Origin: a virus
Length of the DNA: 29,338 bases
Virus record (IMG/VR): IMGVR_UViG_3300020573_000151
Coordinates: 1-29,338 of that record
Direction: 5' to 3' (one strand)
Positions 13,046 to 19,790 of the stretch are shown here, piece by piece. A program made the position numbers and the translations under genes. Under the pieces are notes generated by a model, which saw only the letters and a program-made list of their open reading frames with translations, searched no databases and was not told where the DNA came from. Every line of letters starts with the position of its first letter. Position 1 is the first letter of the stretch.

Positions 13046-15265
13046 TTACGCAATCTTCTTGGACTGTTGCGTAACGTTATTGATGAACTGACGCAGAAGG
13101 ACACGATTGATGGACTTTTTAGCGGCAAACTTGGAGAATGCCTTGGCCATGGATTTCGTGGACTTTGTATTGTCGATTTCCAATTCGTTCTCCGTTTCAC
13201 GAAGAACATTGGAATTGATCACATAATATTCATCATAACCTTCATTCTTGACTGGATAGAACTTGTTTTCTTTCCAGAACTTGACAACCTTTTCGACGTA
13301 GTGATAGTTGGTACCATCATTCATACCAAAGCGAGACAAGAACCGTTTGATGTTGGAATCAGACAGAAAGAAACCAATCAGATTACAATCAGTCTGATCC
13401 TTTAGCATCTTTAGAAACTTGTTAGTGGTGTTTGCACCATCACCCCAACCGTAAAGGCTGATATCGTAAGTCTTACCAGAAGACTTATCAACATACTTAT
13501 ACATAACCTTACGACCAGGTTGAACACCGGTACAATTTTTGATACCACCAAGACCGTTTGACTCACCATCGGTAAGGAAAATAGTGTTGACGATTTCCAA
13601 CTTATGTTTGGCACGGAAGTCGTTGATAATCTTAGGAGCAAGAATAACTGCCTCATTGAGAGGCGTGCCACCGAGACCATCAGTATAAAGACGACTATGA
13701 CCACCAACCATAGAAAGAAACGTCATAGCCTCGTTTAGTTCCGCAAGAGTCATCTTGGAAGATAGAAACTGGCGAAGCACCACGTTACCAAGACCAATAA
13801 CATTCTCTTTACCAAGATAAGAGAATGGATTTTCAGCACCAGAATCCTTGAAGGCATACACCTCGAACGGCACTTGGATCTGCTTACAAAACAGAACCAG
13901 AGTAAACAACTGCCGAAGAGTATACTTCAGGTTTCTATCCATAGAACCAGACCAATCAAGAAACATGATAAAGCCATGGTTCTTGCCTTCCGGCACTGTA
14001 GTCAACCGACGGAAGATATCATCATTGAACTTGTAAGAGTGGAGTTTATTAGTGTCAATAACACCAGTCTTAGCCACAGAAATGCGAGAATACATTTCCG
14101 CAGCCTTGCGCTGCTCAAACTCTTTTACAAGAAACGAAATGCTATCTTTTTCTTTTTGACGCCACTGGTTGAAAGCGGCACGACCTTCTTCAAAGGTCTT
14201 CTTAGAAAAGTGTCCGTAGTAACCAGCGCCAACCAGACGACGCCAATCACTAAGAACTCGCTTATAATCGTGAATAGCCTTGTCCCAGTTTACATCAGGA
14301 AGGGTGACATAGACATAATCGGTATTATCGTCTTTGACTAGTTCCTGAACTTTTTCTTCCCAAACACGGTCAGTATAAGACTCGGGAGCCTTGATTTCAT
14401 CGGAACTGGCACCAGCACCATCAGAGGTATTACCAGAACCATTATCACCGATATCACCTTCGCCCTTTACAGCGTCGGATTTACCTTCACCTTCGTCACC
14501 TTCACCGTCTTCGGCATCTTCTTCGGAATCATCACCATCAAGGTCACCATCCCAATCGTCAGCATCATCGGAAAAATCGTCAATGTCATAGGAGTCTCCT
14601 TTGTCTCCATCTTCGCTTTCGCCAAGACCGAGGTCGTTATGAATATCGTTTTCAATCTTATCTTTACAAAAACGATACACCTTCTCGGCAACTTCCACAA
14701 CCTCTGCGAAAGTTTCAATATTTTCAATCTGCTTTAGAAGCACTCGCTCTTCGGGAGTAAACTCAATATTGAGATTGATGTTACCACCCTTGAAGTAGAC
14801 ATTGACACGGTCGATAAAGTTCATAGAATTGATATCACGACCCTTCGTGCCGAAGAAGTCACGGTCAATAAGTTCTTTATAACCAGCGAGATAGTTACGA
14901 CGAAGACCAGGATAACGGCGCTTCTGGCGCTTGTCAATACGGACATCTTCGATAACATTAACGAAGCCCTGGACGGTGCGCTTTAGCTGATCGCTAACTT
15001 CGGAACCGAATACACGATTAGCAATATCCTCATATGCCTTTTTATACTCTTCGCCTGAAGGCGTATCAATAGCATGAGCCGTTTCGTGACCGATAAGCAA
15101 ATGCTCAAGATCCTGCGAAATATCATGCCACATAGGCAGCATAAGAACACGGTTCTTGAGGTCGAACATAGCGGTTTTGATACCGCTCTTATGCTGAACA
15201 GTAATGTTCTCGGTCGCCAACAGCTTGGCAAGAAGCGAGTTGGAATTTACGGTCATTGCGGTCAT
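13046..15265 (-). CDS. VWA-domain protein with HExxH motif (CobT-like partner of MoxR ATPase)
   Basis: 739 aa. The N-terminal domain contains LLIGHETAHAID, with HETAH at 60-64, a zinc-metallopeptidase HExxH motif. Downstream FVNVIEDVRIDKRQKRR (101-117) could give the third ligand (E106). Residues 215-290 are an acidic, Gly/Ser-rich linker. The C-terminal VWA domain has the MIDAS motif DWSGSM (437-442), GGTPL (532-536) and TDG (565-567). The layout resembles CobT and DUF2201-type VWA proteins that pair with MoxR ATPases. Whether the HExxH is active cannot be told. It has its own TTGACA-N17-TATACT promoter and AAAGGA 6 nt before the ATG, and lies directly upstream of its presumed ATPase partner. 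Confidence 0.85.
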   Translation of the reverse strand: MTAMTVNSNSLLAKLLATENITVQHKSGIKTAMFDLKNRVLMLPMWHDISQDLEHLLIGHETAHAIDTPSGEEYKKAYEDIANRVFGSEVSDQLKRTVQGFVNVIEDVRIDKRQKRRYPGLRRNYLAGYKELIDRDFFGTKGRDINSMNFIDRVNVYFKGGNINLNIEFTPEERVLLKQIENIETFAEVVEVAEKVYRFCKDKIENDIHNDLGLGESEDGDKGDSYDIDDFSDDADDWDGDLDGDDSEEDAEDGEGDEGEGKSDAVKGEGDIGDNGSGNTSDGAGASSDEIKAPESYTDRVWEEKVQELVKDDNTDYVYVTLPDVNWDKAIHDYKRVLSDWRRLVGAGYYGHFSKKTFEEGRAAFNQWRQKEKDSISFLVKEFEQRKAAEMYSRISVAKTGVIDTNKLHSYKFNDDIFRRLTTVPEGKNHGFIMFLDWSGSMDRNLKYTLRQLFTLVLFCKQIQVPFEVYAFKDSGAENPFSYLGKENVIGLGNVVLRQFLSSKMTLAELNEAMTFLSMVGGHSRLYTDGLGGTPLNEAVILAPKIINDFRAKHKLEIVNTIFLTDGESNGLGGIKNCTGVQPGRKVMYKYVDKSSGKTYDISLYGWGDGANTTNKFLKMLKDQTDCNLIGFFLSDSNIKRFLSRFGMNDGTNYHYVEKVVKFWKENKFYPVKNEGYDEYYVINSNVLRETENELEIDNTKSTKSMAKAFSKFAAKKSINRVLLRQFINNVTQQSKKIA

Positions 15266-15270
15266 AGTGT

Positions 15271-15286
15271 TCCTTTCACGATTTTC
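15271..15286 (-). promoter_or_regulatory. VWA ribosome-site block (copy of MoxR block)
   Basis: GAAAATCGTGAAAGGA, 16 nt identical to 12984-12969, including the Shine-Dalgarno. Both copies stand between promoter and start codon, 6-11 nt before the ATG. Flanking sequences differ, so the block itself seems conserved, perhaps for shared translational control. Confidence 0.75.
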
Positions 15287-15289
15287 ACA

Positions 15290-15318
15290 AGTATAGCAAA
15301 ACCGGTCGCATTTGTCAA
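15290..15318 (-). promoter_or_regulatory. sigma70-like promoter of the VWA gene
   Basis: Minus strand TTGACA (15318-15313), 17-nt spacer, TATACT (15295-15290). Confidence 0.88.
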
Positions 15319-15338
15319 GTCATAACAAAAACAACGAC

Positions 15339-15473
15339 TTATGAGGTCATTGTCTTGATGAGTTTGTAAACAACGTATGCCAGAAATGGAAATAATGCCA
15401 AGTGGATGATATGTTCCCATTGTGATTGTAAACTGTAGAAATCAAAATAATGTGCGGTAGGCGTAAATGTCAC
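15339..15473 (-). CDS. small membrane protein, 44 aa, GTG start
   Basis: Read directly: starts (V/M)TFTPTAHYFDFYSLQSQW, then HIIHLALFPFLAYVVYKLI as one membrane helix, ending KTMTS. The GTG lies 4 nt after the stop of the upstream glycosyltransferase gene, with GAGG 8 nt before it, so translation by re-initiation is plausible. No homolog recognised. It is the last gene before the VWA promoter. Confidence 0.65.
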   Translation of the reverse strand: MTFTPTAHYFDFYSLQSQWEHIIHLALFPFLAYVVYKLIKTMTS

Positions 15474-15477
15474 GATG

Positions 15478-16380
15478 TTATCCTCTAAAGTTAGTTTCCA
15501 GTCTCATACCGTAGTTATTGATTCCTTTCGGTATCACAACATCTTTCTTGTAAATGAGTTGGTTCTTTTTGAACGGTGAATAATCCACATAATGATGCCA
15601 GCGTCCATACTTGAACACCATTCTAGCAACATCTGGGTGTAAGTCAACCAACATTTTTGATTTGTTCCAAGTGCCTTCTGGATTCAGTTGTCCGTCACGC
15701 CACTTTTCCTTATCAAGATCGCCTTCGACATGATAAAACTCTTGTGTATTACCACCTTTGACAGTTTGTGTGGCACATTTACCTTGCATGAAGGCATTGA
15801 ACTGAATGGTGCAATCACCATCTTTCAATACACGAAGGCAAATATCTGTATCTTCGTTATAACGACCACGCCAACGATGCTCACAATCGTTGCGGATCAA
15901 TAGAGTTGAATAGATACGGGTGTTAGCAACGAAAGGAGGATACTTGCTATTAGGCGCAATAAAGAACCGATATTGAAAGCCAGAGATAGGAACATTCTCA
16001 TAACGATCAACAAACTCTTCCGCAGCACGAAAGATGGCACCAGACTCCACACGAATACGCTTGTTTCTATGAAGACGATAAAAGTCTGAAATGTTATCGT
16101 CTAGAACCCAATGTGCCTTGGCACCAATAGAGATAGAATGATCCCATGCCCAGTTTCTGGCACGACCAGGACCATCACCATGATTAGAGAAAGGAGCCAC
16201 AAGGAGAGTAACGTAAGGACGAATGCCAAAATGATCTAAGGCATATTCGTAGTTTTCTTCGTCTTGTGGCTCAATCACAATAGAATGTGGCACCTTCATT
16301 CTCGCCAGAGACTTGGAGGTGATCATACTTTCATGTCTGCCTTTAGAAACAATATAAACAGGATAAATTGGATTAGTCAT
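15478..16380 (-). CDS. glycosyltransferase, TET/JBP-associated (TAGT)-like
   Basis: 300 aa GT-A fold. PVYIVSKGRHESMITSKSL is the N-terminal nucleotide-binding part and HWVLDDNISDF (about 90-100) the DxD-like site. RGRYNEDTDICLRVLKDGDC (about 170-189) is the acceptor/catalytic region, followed by TVKGGNT and a C-terminal LHPDVARMVFKYGRWHHYVDY-F-N-L block. That combination recalls the phage TAGT family, proposed to glycosylate oxidised pyrimidines in DNA. The family call is from memory of these motifs. It is preceded by an FkbM methyltransferase one base away, so a sugar-plus-methyl modification is likely. A surface-glycan role is the alternative. Confidence 0.65.
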   Translation of the reverse strand: MTNPIYPVYIVSKGRHESMITSKSLARMKVPHSIVIEPQDEENYEYALDHFGIRPYVTLLVAPFSNHGDGPGRARNWAWDHSISIGAKAHWVLDDNISDFYRLHRNKRIRVESGAIFRAAEEFVDRYENVPISGFQYRFFIAPNSKYPPFVANTRIYSTLLIRNDCEHRWRGRYNEDTDICLRVLKDGDCTIQFNAFMQGKCATQTVKGGNTQEFYHVEGDLDKEKWRDGQLNPEGTWNKSKMLVDLHPDVARMVFKYGRWHHYVDYSPFKKNQLIYKKDVVIPKGINNYGMRLETNFRG

Positions 16381-16381
16381 T

Positions 16382-17071
16382 TTACTTCACACAATAAACA
16401 ATGTTCACCCAGGCAGCCTTAGTGTCGGCTCTAGCAGTCACAGAACTAAAGTGTCCTCGGAGCAAATCTAAAATCTCATTATACTTTTCATGTGTATCAA
16501 TATCATTCAAATGAGCATGATGAAATTCCATAATGAACTCTCTTACACCATCAAAGGTCTTTAGTGCCTTCAAGCATTCATACTCACCACCTTCAATATC
16601 CATCTTGATAATGGTTGGACGGTAATCTTCTATCACTTTGTTGATGTTGATACAAGGTACCTGTGTCACATCTCTACCTCGCTTATGAATTAGAGAATGA
16701 GCGCCCTTGTTCTTTTTGACATTGATAGAAAACTCTCTTGTAGGATCATCATTACCAATAACAGCTAGATTATACAACTCATAACGAGATTTGTCAAATT
16801 CATTCAGTTCCATGTTGCGACAAGCTAGTTCATAGTTCTCCGCATCGGCTTCATATGAATAAACTTTCTTAGCACCTTTCTTGAGAGCAAAGGCAGTGAA
16901 CATACCAATATTCAAACCAAAATCTAGAATAACATCGTCACTGGTAATCTTCAATTTGTTGTATTCGCCAGAGAAAACTTCCTTGACAACAAAAGCATCG
17001 GACGTGCCTTTTCTAACAAATGCTTTTACATCTTTAAAGGTAACTTCTTCAATAATATCTTCACTACTCAT
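16382..17071 (-). CDS. FkbM-family SAM-dependent methyltransferase
   Basis: 229 aa from ATG 17071 (GGAGG 7 nt upstream and TAATG overlap; an in-frame ATG at 17089 is less likely). ILDFGLNIGMFTAFALKKGA is motif I, VYSYEADAENYELACRNMELN the second strand. IIKMDIEGGEYECLKAL (about residues 160-176) is the FkbM signature. FkbM enzymes methylate hydroxyls, often on sugars. The gene is joined to the glycosyltransferase gene downstream by a single base, so the two probably work on one product. Confidence 0.88.
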   Translation of the reverse strand: MSSEDIIEEVTFKDVKAFVRKGTSDAFVVKEVFSGEYNKLKITSDDVILDFGLNIGMFTAFALKKGAKKVYSYEADAENYELACRNMELNEFDKSRYELYNLAVIGNDDPTREFSINVKKNKGAHSLIHKRGRDVTQVPCININKVIEDYRPTIIKMDIEGGEYECLKALKTFDGVREFIMEFHHAHLNDIDTHEKYNEILDLLRGHFSSVTARADTKAAWVNIVYCVK

Positions 17072-17409
17072 TACTCGTCCTCCACCCATCTCAATAGACT
17101 GTTAGCTTCTCTATCTAGCTTAGGATGCCAAATGCTCTTTGTCTTCTCAGATAGGTTCTGACCGATTAGAGTGGCAAACTCCTCATAATCTTCTTTGGTG
17201 CGAAAAGATACAATAATTCTTTTGTATGGAGGATTATCTTCCTGAACAAACTCAGGCATGCCTACCCAATGTTTCTTCCATAACTTTTCTTCAATATCTC
17301 TAACAGCTTCTTCACCAAGAAAGGCGCTTAGAGTGCCGTCTTCAAACTCTTTTACATCCAAACAGTTTTCATATTGTGTAGTTTCATCAATCTTTGGTTT
17401 CTTCGCCAT
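17071..17409 (-). CDS. conserved phage-type domain protein, 112 aa, function unknown
   Basis: Start ATG 17409 has GGAG 6 nt upstream and overlaps the previous gene by 23 nt. The core WVGMPEFVQEDNPPYKRIIVSF, then DYEEFATLIGQ and KTKSIWHP, resembles a small alpha/beta domain found in phage proteins and next to ParB-like or DNA-modification proteins (W-x-G-M-P-E-F ... GQ-x-x-x-x-KTKS-x-W-x-P). No catalytic residues can be assigned. It stands upstream of the FkbM and TAGT-like genes in the same operon. Confidence 0.6.
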   Translation of the reverse strand: MAKKPKIDETTQYENCLDVKEFEDGTLSAFLGEEAVRDIEEKLWKKHWVGMPEFVQEDNPPYKRIIVSFRTKEDYEEFATLIGQNLSEKTKSIWHPKLDREANSLLRWVEDE

Positions 17410-17620
17410 TCTCTACTCCATAAAGCAATTCAAATGCTCCTTCCGGAAATGTCTTACCAGGTTCCTGACCAACCAATGTTACAACTCCTGCCACACTTAG
17501 CATCTTATCTATAACATATGTCTCACCAAAAAGCAAGTCACGATTTACATATAGAAAATCCTTTTTCACTCTTACAACATCGCCAGACTTGAACGGCGAA
17601 AAGTTCTCTCTCACTTCCAT
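17387..17620 (-). CDS. small protein, probable SH3-like beta barrel, 77 aa
   Basis: FKSGDVVRVKKDFLYVNRDLLFGETYVIDKML then GVVTLVGQEPGKTFPEGAFELLY reads as a five-strand SH3/KOW-type barrel (G-D-x-V-x-V opening strand, aromatic closing strand). The end is acidic. The start ATG lies within the last codons of the 59-aa gene upstream (10-nt overlap). Function unknown; such barrels often bind nucleic acid or protein tails. Confidence 0.6.
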   Translation of the reverse strand: MEVRENFSPFKSGDVVRVKKDFLYVNRDLLFGETYVIDKMLSVAGVVTLVGQEPGKTFPEGAFELLYGVENGEETKD

Positions 17621-17790
17621 CTTTCCTTAATCTCTTTTACTCTTTCTTCCAGATATCCACGGATGATCGTCATTTCATTTGTTTGTTCGCAATTCACTTT
17701 AATGTGATTGCGTAATTCAAAATCAAAGGCAGTCATCAACATCCAATCGTGTGAATATGAATGTGTTTTGTGTGGATCAGTTTTTTCCAT
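17611..17790 (-). CDS. small hypothetical protein, 59 aa
   Basis: Read directly: starts MEKTDPHKTHSYSHDWMLMT, later AFDFELRNHIKVNCEQTNEM and a basic helix GYLEERVKEIKERWK. Start ATG 17790 has GGAG 8 nt upstream; the stop overlaps the next gene. Histidine-rich at the N-terminus, helical at the C-terminus. No family recognised. Confidence 0.7.
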   Translation of the reverse strand: MEKTDPHKTHSYSHDWMLMTAFDFELRNHIKVNCEQTNEMTIIRGYLEERVKEIKERWK

Positions 17791-17884
17791 ACTGTTTACT
17801 CCAGAGATAGTTGTTTAGATATACAACGAATGTTGCCACTCGATCCATAAACCAACTATTCCAGAACCAATGATTGTATCTCAT
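17777..17884 (-). CDS. very small aromatic-rich protein, 35 aa
   Basis: Read directly: starts MRYNHWFWNSWFMDRVATFV, ending WSKQYGKN. The ATG overlaps the stop of the membrane-protein gene (ATGA), AAAGGA lies 8 nt before it, and it overlaps the following gene by 14 nt. It fills a gap that would otherwise be unusually large for this genome. It is rich in Trp/Tyr/Phe and may lie at the membrane surface. No family recognised. Confidence 0.5.
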   Translation of the reverse strand: MRYNHWFWNSWFMDRVATFVVYLNNYLWSKQYGKN

Positions 17885-18114
17885 AGAATGATTCCTTTTG
17901 ATACCAGGCCAGTAACATAAATGACACTAATGACTGCCTGAATAACCATTAGTGACTTTTTCTTCCACATATATCCTACAGCAAACCATCCGATGTTACC
18001 TACAAACTGAACAGCAAGGTTTAGAGGATACACATTCCAAGCAGTTAAAACGGCGCCAATGATAACCAGTGCCGTTGAAGTCCATTCTAGAAAGAACTCA
18101 TAGTCAAATTTCAT
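17881..18114 (-). CDS. three-helix membrane protein, 77 aa
   Basis: Three hydrophobic segments: EWTSTALVIIGAVLTAW (about 10-26), NLAVQFVGNIGWFAVGYMW (about 32-50) and MVIQAVISVIYVTGLVS (about 56-72), separated by N-x-x-P and KKKS. The lysines between helices 2 and 3 suggest that loop is cytoplasmic. It overlaps the end of the 2OG oxygenase gene by 11 nt. The size and layout faintly recall half-transporters of the SemiSWEET/PQ-loop type, but no PQ motif is present. Function unknown. Confidence 0.7.
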   Translation of the reverse strand: MKFDYEFFLEWTSTALVIIGAVLTAWNVYPLNLAVQFVGNIGWFAVGYMWKKKSLMVIQAVISVIYVTGLVSKGIIL

Positions 18115-18694
18115 CTAATCTTTTTCCTTCCACAGCGTCAACAAGTTCCAATCCAATAACATACTTATCACTAGCACTCTTGTTTGATGTGGTCCAATGA
18201 TCTAAAGTTGATTGGAAAATAATAACGTCGCCTTGCTGCATGAATACATTATACTCACCATATTCAGGAATGTCAATGACTAGATCACCTGCGTTGTCTT
18301 CCCTCTTGATATAGTAAAGCATATCGATTATTATCTTTTTATCATCATTTAGATATCTGTGATTATGTATGCCAACAAACGTATCAGGAGGATATCTATT
18401 AGCCCACATTCCAGCAATACGAACATCCGATTCCATCACAGACACGCTTGTAAGATACTCTCTCATATTTTGTTTGATGAATGAAAGGAAATCTATAAAC
18501 TCTGTCCATTCATACAATCTTTTACCACTATCATCTTTGTTATGGAACGAACAGCAACCATTCTCGATGAACTGTGGAAGATTGTTAGGTTGTCTTGTTA
18601 TATATTCAAGTCTATTAGAAACATCTGCAAAGAGTTTATCTGTATTCGGATAAACAGTTCTCAATATTTTTGTTGTTCCTATTTCATGTATCAT
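18104..18694 (-). CDS. 2OG-Fe(II) oxygenase-like protein
   Basis: 196 aa from ATG 18694, which overlaps the methyltransferase stop (ATGA); an upstream TTG is less likely. The C-terminal half shows the double-stranded beta-helix pattern of the 2OG-FeII_Oxy_5 group: VGIHNHRYLND (first metal His), MLYYIKREDNAGDLVI, then GDVIIFQSTLDHWTTSN (second metal His) and SDKYVIGLELV. Here the usual 2OG-binding Arg appears to be Lys (K in DKYVIG). Related genes are common in T4-like cyanophages. The substrate is unknown; near sugar and DNA-modification type genes, hydroxylation of a base, sugar or protein are all possible. A conventional H-x-D cannot be named with confidence. Confidence 0.68.
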   Translation of the reverse strand: MIHEIGTTKILRTVYPNTDKLFADVSNRLEYITRQPNNLPQFIENGCCSFHNKDDSGKRLYEWTEFIDFLSFIKQNMREYLTSVSVMESDVRIAGMWANRYPPDTFVGIHNHRYLNDDKKIIIDMLYYIKREDNAGDLVIDIPEYGEYNVFMQQGDVIIFQSTLDHWTTSNKSASDKYVIGLELVDAVEGKRLDEI

Positions 18695-19344
18695 CGTAAA
18701 ACTAGCCAATATCGTCTATAATGATTGACTTCACCATAATGCTGTGAGTTGTTCACGTTGTTTTGATTCCAACTGTAATGATGATTATCTCTAACATCGG
18801 TTGTTAGCCAATGTCCTATAGAATCTAACTCAAGAATATCAAAACGAAGAAACTTGCATCCTAGATTAGTTAAATGTTCTTCTATACCTTCTTCCGTCAG
18901 TGAAGGATTATCACATTCATAAGGTCCATATATCGGATGTTTCAAACTAGGCGAAGGATGAACAGCGGATTCTAATATCATTGTATTAGAATGTTTTAAA
19001 GCGCATTCTAAGTCTTGCTGCCAATTTTCTACATGATACAGAACACCGATATGTAGAATCAAATCAAATGTTGCTAGTAAATCATAAGATTCATTTTGAT
19101 TGATTCTACAAACTTTGGGAGAAAAGTTCATATCTCTTAATCTATTAACTATGCTTTCGAGGTGTTCGTTTCTAACATCTGTGAACGTAACATCAGCACC
19201 AAGTTTCAATAGCTCAATACCGATGTCACCGTGTGCTGAACCAAGTTCTAATACTGTCTTGCCTTTGAACCAACTTTTACCAAAAATGTCAATGAGTCTT
19301 TTGACTCTCTTGTTAGTCCAATCTTCATAGAACAGATGTTTCAT
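18691..19344 (-). CDS. class I SAM-dependent methyltransferase
   Basis: 217 aa from ATG 19344. KTVLELGSAHGDIGIELLKLGADVTFTDV (about 29-57) contains motif I and the acidic strand-2 end. FDLILHIGVLYHV is motif IV and post-motif of small-molecule or sugar methyltransferases (UbiE/Tam-like fold). The ribosome site is weak (GGGATGG), and the start lies inside the tiny gene upstream, so coupling is likely. It overlaps the 2OG oxygenase start by 4 nt, which argues for a common pathway. Substrate unknown. Confidence 0.8.
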   Translation of the reverse strand: MKHLFYEDWTNKRVKRLIDIFGKSWFKGKTVLELGSAHGDIGIELLKLGADVTFTDVRNEHLESIVNRLRDMNFSPKVCRINQNESYDLLATFDLILHIGVLYHVENWQQDLECALKHSNTMILESAVHPSPSLKHPIYGPYECDNPSLTEEGIEEHLTNLGCKFLRFDILELDSIGHWLTTDVRDNHHYSWNQNNVNNSQHYGEVNHYRRYWLVLR

Positions 19345-19429
19345 CAACCCATCCCATTTGAGAGAGACCTGTCCATAGGTTATCTAGATTGTAAGTCTGA
19401 TAACCGTATTTGATATCATTCAGGATCAT
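19325..19429 (-). CDS. possible very small protein, 34 aa
   Basis: Read directly: starts MILNDIKYGYQTYNLDNLW, ending GLSQMGWVDETSVL. It overlaps the stop of the gene upstream by 14 nt and the methyltransferase start by 20 nt, filling the gap between them. GGAG stands 12 nt before the ATG, rather far. The aromatic-rich composition and tight fit support it; its shortness argues for caution. Confidence 0.4.
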   Translation of the reverse strand: MILNDIKYGYQTYNLDNLWTGLSQMGWVDETSVL

Positions 19430-19736
19430 TAGCATTGTCGTCTCCCATCATGCCACGGAAATCAAAGTTTTCGTTCAACTGTGAGTCTTCCATCTTTTGT
19501 GCTAACTTTTGTAATCTTTCACCTAGCTTTTCTAGATTGATAATCATAATAGCATCACGGATCATGCTATTCACATTCTGTCCTGTCTCAAGATCAAGGT
19601 CTTTCATAACTTCTTCCGAAACAGCAAGGCGCTCAGGTGTACCTTCAGGACCTGGAGCCCACACCCATGGAATTTCTCCGCTATCCATCATTCGTTCGGC
19701 TTTCGCCATGGCACGGAGGATTTCTTTGTCTAACAT
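19416..19736 (-). CDS. conserved-looking hypothetical protein, 106 aa
   Basis: Helical N-terminus LDKEILRAMAKAERMMDSGE, a short loop IPWVWAPGPEGTPERLAV, then a coiled-coil-prone segment INLEKLGERLQKLAQKMEDS and an acidic, disordered end DDNANDPE. No family recognised. It has its own promoter, TTGACA-N17-TATGAT, partly inside the end of gp46, and AAAGGA before ATG 19736. It is therefore expressed apart from the nuclease operon and may lead the following accessory operon. Confidence 0.75.
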   Translation of the reverse strand: MLDKEILRAMAKAERMMDSGEIPWVWAPGPEGTPERLAVSEEVMKDLDLETGQNVNSMIRDAIMIINLEKLGERLQKLAQKMEDSQLNENFDFRGMMGDDNANDPE

Positions 19737-19761
19737 ATCTATTCCTTTCAGCTAGACATAC

Positions 19762-19790
19762 ATCATATAACATTATGGTTCTTTTGTCAA
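19762..19790 (-). promoter_or_regulatory. sigma70-like promoter of the 106-aa gene and accessory operon
   Basis: Minus strand TTGACA (19790-19785), 17-nt spacer, TATGAT (19767-19762). The -35 overlaps the last codons of gp46. A bulged dyad GGTTCTT / AAGACC flanks the -35. Confidence 0.82.

Noticed and set aside
11735-15265. Cobalt chelatase (cobalamin synthesis) as the function of the MoxR/VWA pair
   Set aside because: Likeness to CobS/CobT is by domain type only; no other cobalamin gene is present, and the HExxH domain and own control elements point elsewhere.
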